From: Xiphophorus maculatus
Lineage: Eukaryota; Chordata; Actinopteri; Cyprinodontiformes; Poeciliidae
DNA: 64,000 bases
NCBI RefSeq assembly: GCF_002775205.1
Contig: NC_036462.1
Location: forward strand, 29,329,084-29,393,083
Direction: 5' to 3'
Shown here piece after piece: positions 59,219 to 64,000 of this stretch. The translations under genes and the position numbers were made by a program. The notes beneath the pieces are model-generated. The model searched no databases. It was not told the DNA's origin and worked only from the letters and a program-made list of their open reading frames with translations. The first letter of the stretch is position 1. The number at the start of each line of letters is the position of its first letter.

Positions 59219-61809
59219 TAATTTACTCTTCCTTTTGGGTTTGTGTTATTGCTGATTGAAGTTATTACTTCTGCATGTACTTGCTTATAATAATCAATCA
59301 CACATCGGGGGGTGTAAGTCAGATGTCAGGAGTTAACTGCTTGTCTCTTGGTGAACAAATGAGTTTACATACCTGGTTCTACACATGGACCCATTTTTCA
59401 GCTGCCATTAATTCAAAAGAGCGAGACAGCTAACACCGACCTCAGAGTTAAGTGGGTCAGCGCAAAAATGATTCATCTAATGATCGCACTGCAAATGTGA
59501 GGGGAAAAATCCAGACAAAAGTGCCACACTGTTTTTGATTTGCTGGCTCACCCATGATGACATGAGTGAGCTTCGGACTTCACTAATCAGAGTGATGATT
59601 GTAATTTTCTGAAAGCAATTGCCAGCTTATGTTTTTTTTTCTTTTTTCTCACTCCATCATTCAAACACCCCCTTCCTGCTCTTAACCATTTCAAACTCGC
59701 CGACCTTCCTAATCGTTTCAGTTTTCGCACTGAAGAAAAGAAAATTAACCTTTCGCATAAATTCTCTTTCATACTGGGTTTTTAGAGAATAACCTCCTCC
59801 TATTAGTAAATTAACGTATTGTATCTCTTTATTAAGACATTCTAACAAGGACTGCACAATGTTCACAAAACAAGTAGCTGCAGTTCCACTGCGTACAATT
59901 GGGAGGACGACGTAGATCTTGTTCGTGGCTCTTTTCGTTTTGTTCCTTCATAACACTGCTTATCGATTTTGCAAATTTTAGCATCTCAGTGACTAAAAAT
60001 ATACATACAGTTCGGATGTAAAGAGCTGGAAATATTAATCTAACAGGTCAAACATTTTTGTCATGCATTGCTCCAAAATATTATTGATTCTTCTTCATAG
60101 GTAATCTATGAAGCACACATGGCAGCTGTTTTGGATTTGGATCCCTTGCTTACGGCAATAATTCACACAAAAAAAATACAATAAAAAATAACCAACAGAT
60201 TCAGTTCATCTCTAAGTACAGGAGAAGGTCTTGGTAAGAGTGCTAACTTTCTGTCTTAATTAGTTGTGGGGAACTGCATCGTTTATTTCTCTAAACGTTT
60301 GGGACCTGAGATGTTTCCAGAGGAAAAGAACTCTGCAGAGGATAAAGGAGGAACCTTAAGGGGAAGATTCATAAATTAAAGGCAAACATCGATTAAACTG
60401 ATGCATAGAATCATAAGAGTCTTTTCAAAAAGTCATCTGTGTCTTAAAAATGTTAAATTCAACTTTTAACACATAGAAATATCTATCATGGCTTTACAAC
60501 AGATTTTAAAAATATCTGGAGAAAAATGAATTTTTTTTGTGCTTGTGTGTTTCAACATTTGGTAAATGTAGATATTTAAATTAGGGAATCTGGCTCCACT
60601 TACATATGCATGCCAGCAGCTGACTGCGGGGGCTGCTCTATCGCTTCCTGCTGTGCAAAAATGACTCTGCTGCACCACAAAATGGCCAGTTTAAATATTA
60701 CTGTGACCAACTGATACCCAACACTCAAAGCCAGAAACGGAAACACAGACTGATCTCCAAAAAAACATGTACACATTTTTATTTATGATTTAAGAATTTG
60801 CTTAATGCCTCATATTTTGTGCAAGCAGATACAGTGAATGAACTCAAATCAAGACTGAGTTACAGAAATATTTCAACACGGAAGCAGACATTTGGAAATA
60901 AAGAAAGATAATTCAACAAGCCTTAAACGTACAAAACAGGGGACCCAAAATATAACCAAATAACTCAAAAATGACAGAAATCATTACAATGTAACTCCAA
61001 ATACCAGTGTAACTAACGAAATGTTAGAAAACCTTTACATTTTCTGGTAAATGGAATGCTTCGCCACTCTCTCATCATCAGACCATGCAGTCGACTGAAA
61101 TCTGATGGTTTTTTCTGTTTGGTTGAAGCATCCAAACCACGTTTTCAATTCCACAACAAACTCGTTAGATTGTACACCAAACCAAAGGTTTCAGCCTCAG
61201 CTGTTCTCAGGCTTGTCACAGCAGGGGGAAAAAAAAATCCAGGTAAACTTCCTGTCCTCTATTACACACACGTCCCTGGAGAACATAGGCACATCTATTC
61301 AGTCCACCCACCTCTCTGCATGGAGATAATTCAGCCATAAACATTTGTCAACAACAGGAATCATAAAGAACAAATAGTAATCTATTGCCTCTTACTCAGA
61401 GCAGCGTTGTGGTCTTGCCATTTTTGAACAGTCATGAAAAGCAGGAGCAGGTTGAGTTATTAGCCGGTAAGCTAATTCAACATACGAGACTAAACAGGTT
61501 TTTAAAAAAGCCTGCTCTCACACTGAAACTAAAAAAGATTTTATTGGTAAAAAACAAACAAAAAAAACCCATCAGTGCTTTTTATGGTGAGCGATTCGTA
61601 GCAGAGCACAAGCAAGGTCTCCTTGTGTGCCGACCGGCTACCAGGTTCTTGGGACAGGGCTGGTTCTCTAATGGCTGAGTGGTGAGTCTCTTGGGTCTGT
61701 GGTTCTGTCTGTTGGAAGAATCACTTGACTCCACTTGAATGTCAAAAATTGTCATGCACAGAGGGACATAAAACACATCTGGGTTCTGTGTACGTACGTC
61801 TCTTTACAA

Positions 61810-62300
61810 AAACATTCACAAGTTAGTTTTCTGTTGTCATGTTACAGCCAAGGACTTCAGTGTATTTTACTGGGTTTTATGTCAGAGAGACCTGCAAAAA
61901 GTGTAAGGAAAATAACATTCAGGTATTTTCTTTTATAATAGGCCGATAAACTGCAAACATAATTATGAAATGCATGTTGCGATTAGCTTCCTCCGTCTTC
62001 CCATTACTTATACCTGCTAAACAAAAACAACAAAAAGCTCCCCAAACATCCACAAGGCATGACGCTGCCTTCATCATGTTTGCTGTGCGCAAATGGCTCA
62101 TGTCAGCCTGTATGCATAACTTCTTCTACCTGTTCCCAACAAAACCTTTCCGCTTTGTGAACTGAATGACTAACAGTTGTCTTTTTGACAGATGTTTCTC
62201 AAATGAGCTGTGGATTCCTGCAGCACCTCCAGAATTATGAATATGAACATCATATTTCTGATTAATGTTTTTTTTGGTTGGCCCGTCAACTAAAACTGTA
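61810..62300 (-). mobile_element. Tc1 relic, family A
   Basis: Reverse-strand words TTTTACTGGGTTTTATGTCAG, GACTAACAGTTGTC, GAGCTGTGGATTCCTGCAGC (given here in shortened pieces) and TCTGATTAATGTTTTTTTTGG match family A with many changes. The order suggests an internal rearrangement. Confidence 0.5.
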
Positions 62301-63303
62301 CACAAATTGACACCATTAGCTAAATATGTGTATACTCAGGGTGTATACTTTTTTTTTTTTTTTTGCAGATAAATGCGGTGCGAATCGGATTTTAACAGAC
62401 CATACTTGTACTTTCAGTATTTAGACACCCCCACTGGCTGTCAGAGGAGCAGTAATCGTAGAGTTAATGTTATGTAAAGCTATTGCTGCAAATCAAGACC
62501 AGGTCTTAGAAGCTGCACCATTACATTTAAAGAGTTTCCCCTCGAAACATTTCAGGTAATTTGTAGCACAGATTTGATTTGTAATGAGAGGCGATGAGGA
62601 GAGAGTTTTAGAGCTGTTAGACAATGATTAACAAAAAAAAAAATCATGCTTGCTCCTCTCTGGTTGATGAAGAAAAGACAATCGTGCATGTAATCTGCTG
62701 GATCAACAGCTTAGATACATCCAAAGGATGGATGTACAACCAATCGATATGGACAGAGTCCTTTGTGTCTGTCCCAGCGTTCCTCGCTATCGTCAGTCAA
62801 ACTTAGCCAAAGACCTTGAGAGAAGAAGTCAGGAAACTGAAGGTCACATCCAGCTGACAACCTTTTCAGTGAGAAGGCCAGAAGCTGCAAAGTGCCATCT
62901 GCATCACAGATAGTCTGCAGGAAATTATTGCACTAATTTGGTGCTCAAGTTCATTCACTTAATTCAATTAAACCTACATTGTCTCATTGGCGTCAGCCTG
63001 AAAAGTAATGTTTTAAATTTAAAGACGATGCGCTCCACAGTTTAGGATGAATTATTTTATAATCCTACAGGCTGCTGGTGGTTGTCTACTGTGCTAAGAG
63101 TCTTGGCTCATCTTGGAGAGGTGGATAGTCTATGACAGAAACACACACTCACACCTAGGGGTAATTCAGCGTGGGCTATTAACCCAACAGGCCTTCAGAC
63201 AGTGAACTGAAGCCAGAGTGCATACTGATAATTCACATTTGCACATGCAAACTCCACAACCATTAGCCCCAACCAGGAACCACACACAGTATCCGCTCCC
63301 TGT

Positions 63304-63304
<1 letters not shown>

Positions 63305-63346
<42 letters not shown>
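63305..63346. repeat. (GT)n microsatellite
   Basis: About twenty GT units. Confidence 0.97.
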
Positions 63347-63349
<3 letters not shown>

Positions 63350-64000
63350 CAACAACTACTTGAGTGTGGAGCTCCAACACGTTGTCTCAAATGAAACAAT
63401 TTGAGACAAACTTCAAGTTTTCTTGAAATACAGCGATGTACCTAAGAGAAACATCTTAATGTCCTTGTTAATCAAGGTTGATATCATGTAAATTTGCTAC
63501 AATTTAAAGCAAACAGCCAAAAGAACATTAAAATAATTGAATTGTTTGAACTATAATAATGTACCAAATGATCGTGCCCTGTTCACATTCACTCAAATCC
63601 ATATTTGCTTTTGGCTGAAAGGTGAATTCAAATAAAGTTTTTTTTTTTTTTTCTCCCCATAACGCTCCAGTAAGTAAAACTGTGAAACTATTGTTTTGGC
63701 ACTCAGACAATAATTTGGATTGCTGTACAGATCAACTGGAGACAGTTAAAGACAATATTATATACAGTATATATATACATATATATATTTAAATCTTTGT
63801 CAAGTGCTCCTGACTCCCCTCAGGTTATGCTGCCCTGGACGGTGAGCCATATCATCCCGTACTGTAAACGGTCACTGAGGCTATGCCACTGCTATGTTTG
63901 ACACAGAGTGACATCCTTAAGAGAAACACTCTGAATGAGGTAGTTCATGATTTTGAATGACAGTATTAGCATTTTTGCTATTTTGATTGCTCTTGCAGGT

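Larger units (their letters stand above)
49462..64000. other. Gene-poor tract downstream of DRD5
   Basis: No coding gene was recognised in 14.5 kb. The DRD5 3' UTR must lie in the first part, but its end is not obvious. Besides the listed transposon relics, there are a short tandem of GTATAGA words at 57409-57470 and AT-rich unique-looking sequence. Regions 53000-54200, 55000-57100, 59250-61050 and 62350-63250 hold nothing I can identify. Confidence 0.5.

Noticed and set aside
1-64000. CRISPR array, operon or phage module
   Set aside because: Direct repeats with regular unique spacers are absent, and all genes have vertebrate exon structure.

Overview
The window is nuclear DNA from a bony fish, most likely a percomorph teleost. 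The genes have introns with standard GT/AG junctions, the proteins match vertebrate families, and the introns and spacers hold typical fish transposons (Tc1/mariner, hAT, R2/R4-type and L2-type LINEs, a tRNA-derived SINE). I cannot name the species. No bacterial, viral or organellar genes, CRISPR arrays or operons were seen.

Layout. 1-4.4 kb: no recognised gene. 4.87-10.07 kb, minus strand: ZBTB49, a BTB zinc-finger transcription factor with seven coding exons. 10.1-11.3 kb: a short head-to-head spacer with CRE and ETS motifs, probably a shared promoter. 11.30-13.94 kb, plus: LYAR, a nucleolar zinc-finger protein with eight coding exons. 15.75-27.96 kb, plus: TMEM128, four coding exons. Its 5.4-kb third intron holds an hAT-like element that was itself hit by a nearly complete Tc1-type transposon. 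34.39-43.97 kb, plus: OTOP1, a proton channel with six coding exons; intron 4 contains a 5'-truncated R2/R4-type LINE. 48.08-49.46 kb, plus: an intronless D5-type dopamine receptor, DRD5. 49.5-64 kb: a gene-poor tract of decayed Tc1 copies, one SINE and simple repeats.

ZBTB49, LYAR, TMEM128, OTOP1 and DRD5 also lie in the same region of human chromosome 4p16, so this is an ancient vertebrate linkage group, compressed here to about 45 kb. The five genes do not form a pathway: two are nuclear regulators, one is a small membrane protein, one a proton channel and one a GPCR. All five reading frames were rebuilt exon by exon with consistent phases and no internal stops.

The most interesting material lies outside the genes: a Tc1-type transposase with DD35E rather than DD34E spacing nested in an hAT-like element, an R2/R4-type LINE flanked on both sides by (TA)n, a set of near-perfect short inverted duplications with almost no spacer, and repeated seeding of one Tc1 family. 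I found no convincing new multi-gene system; this looks like an ordinary conserved chromosomal block with a rich transposon history.
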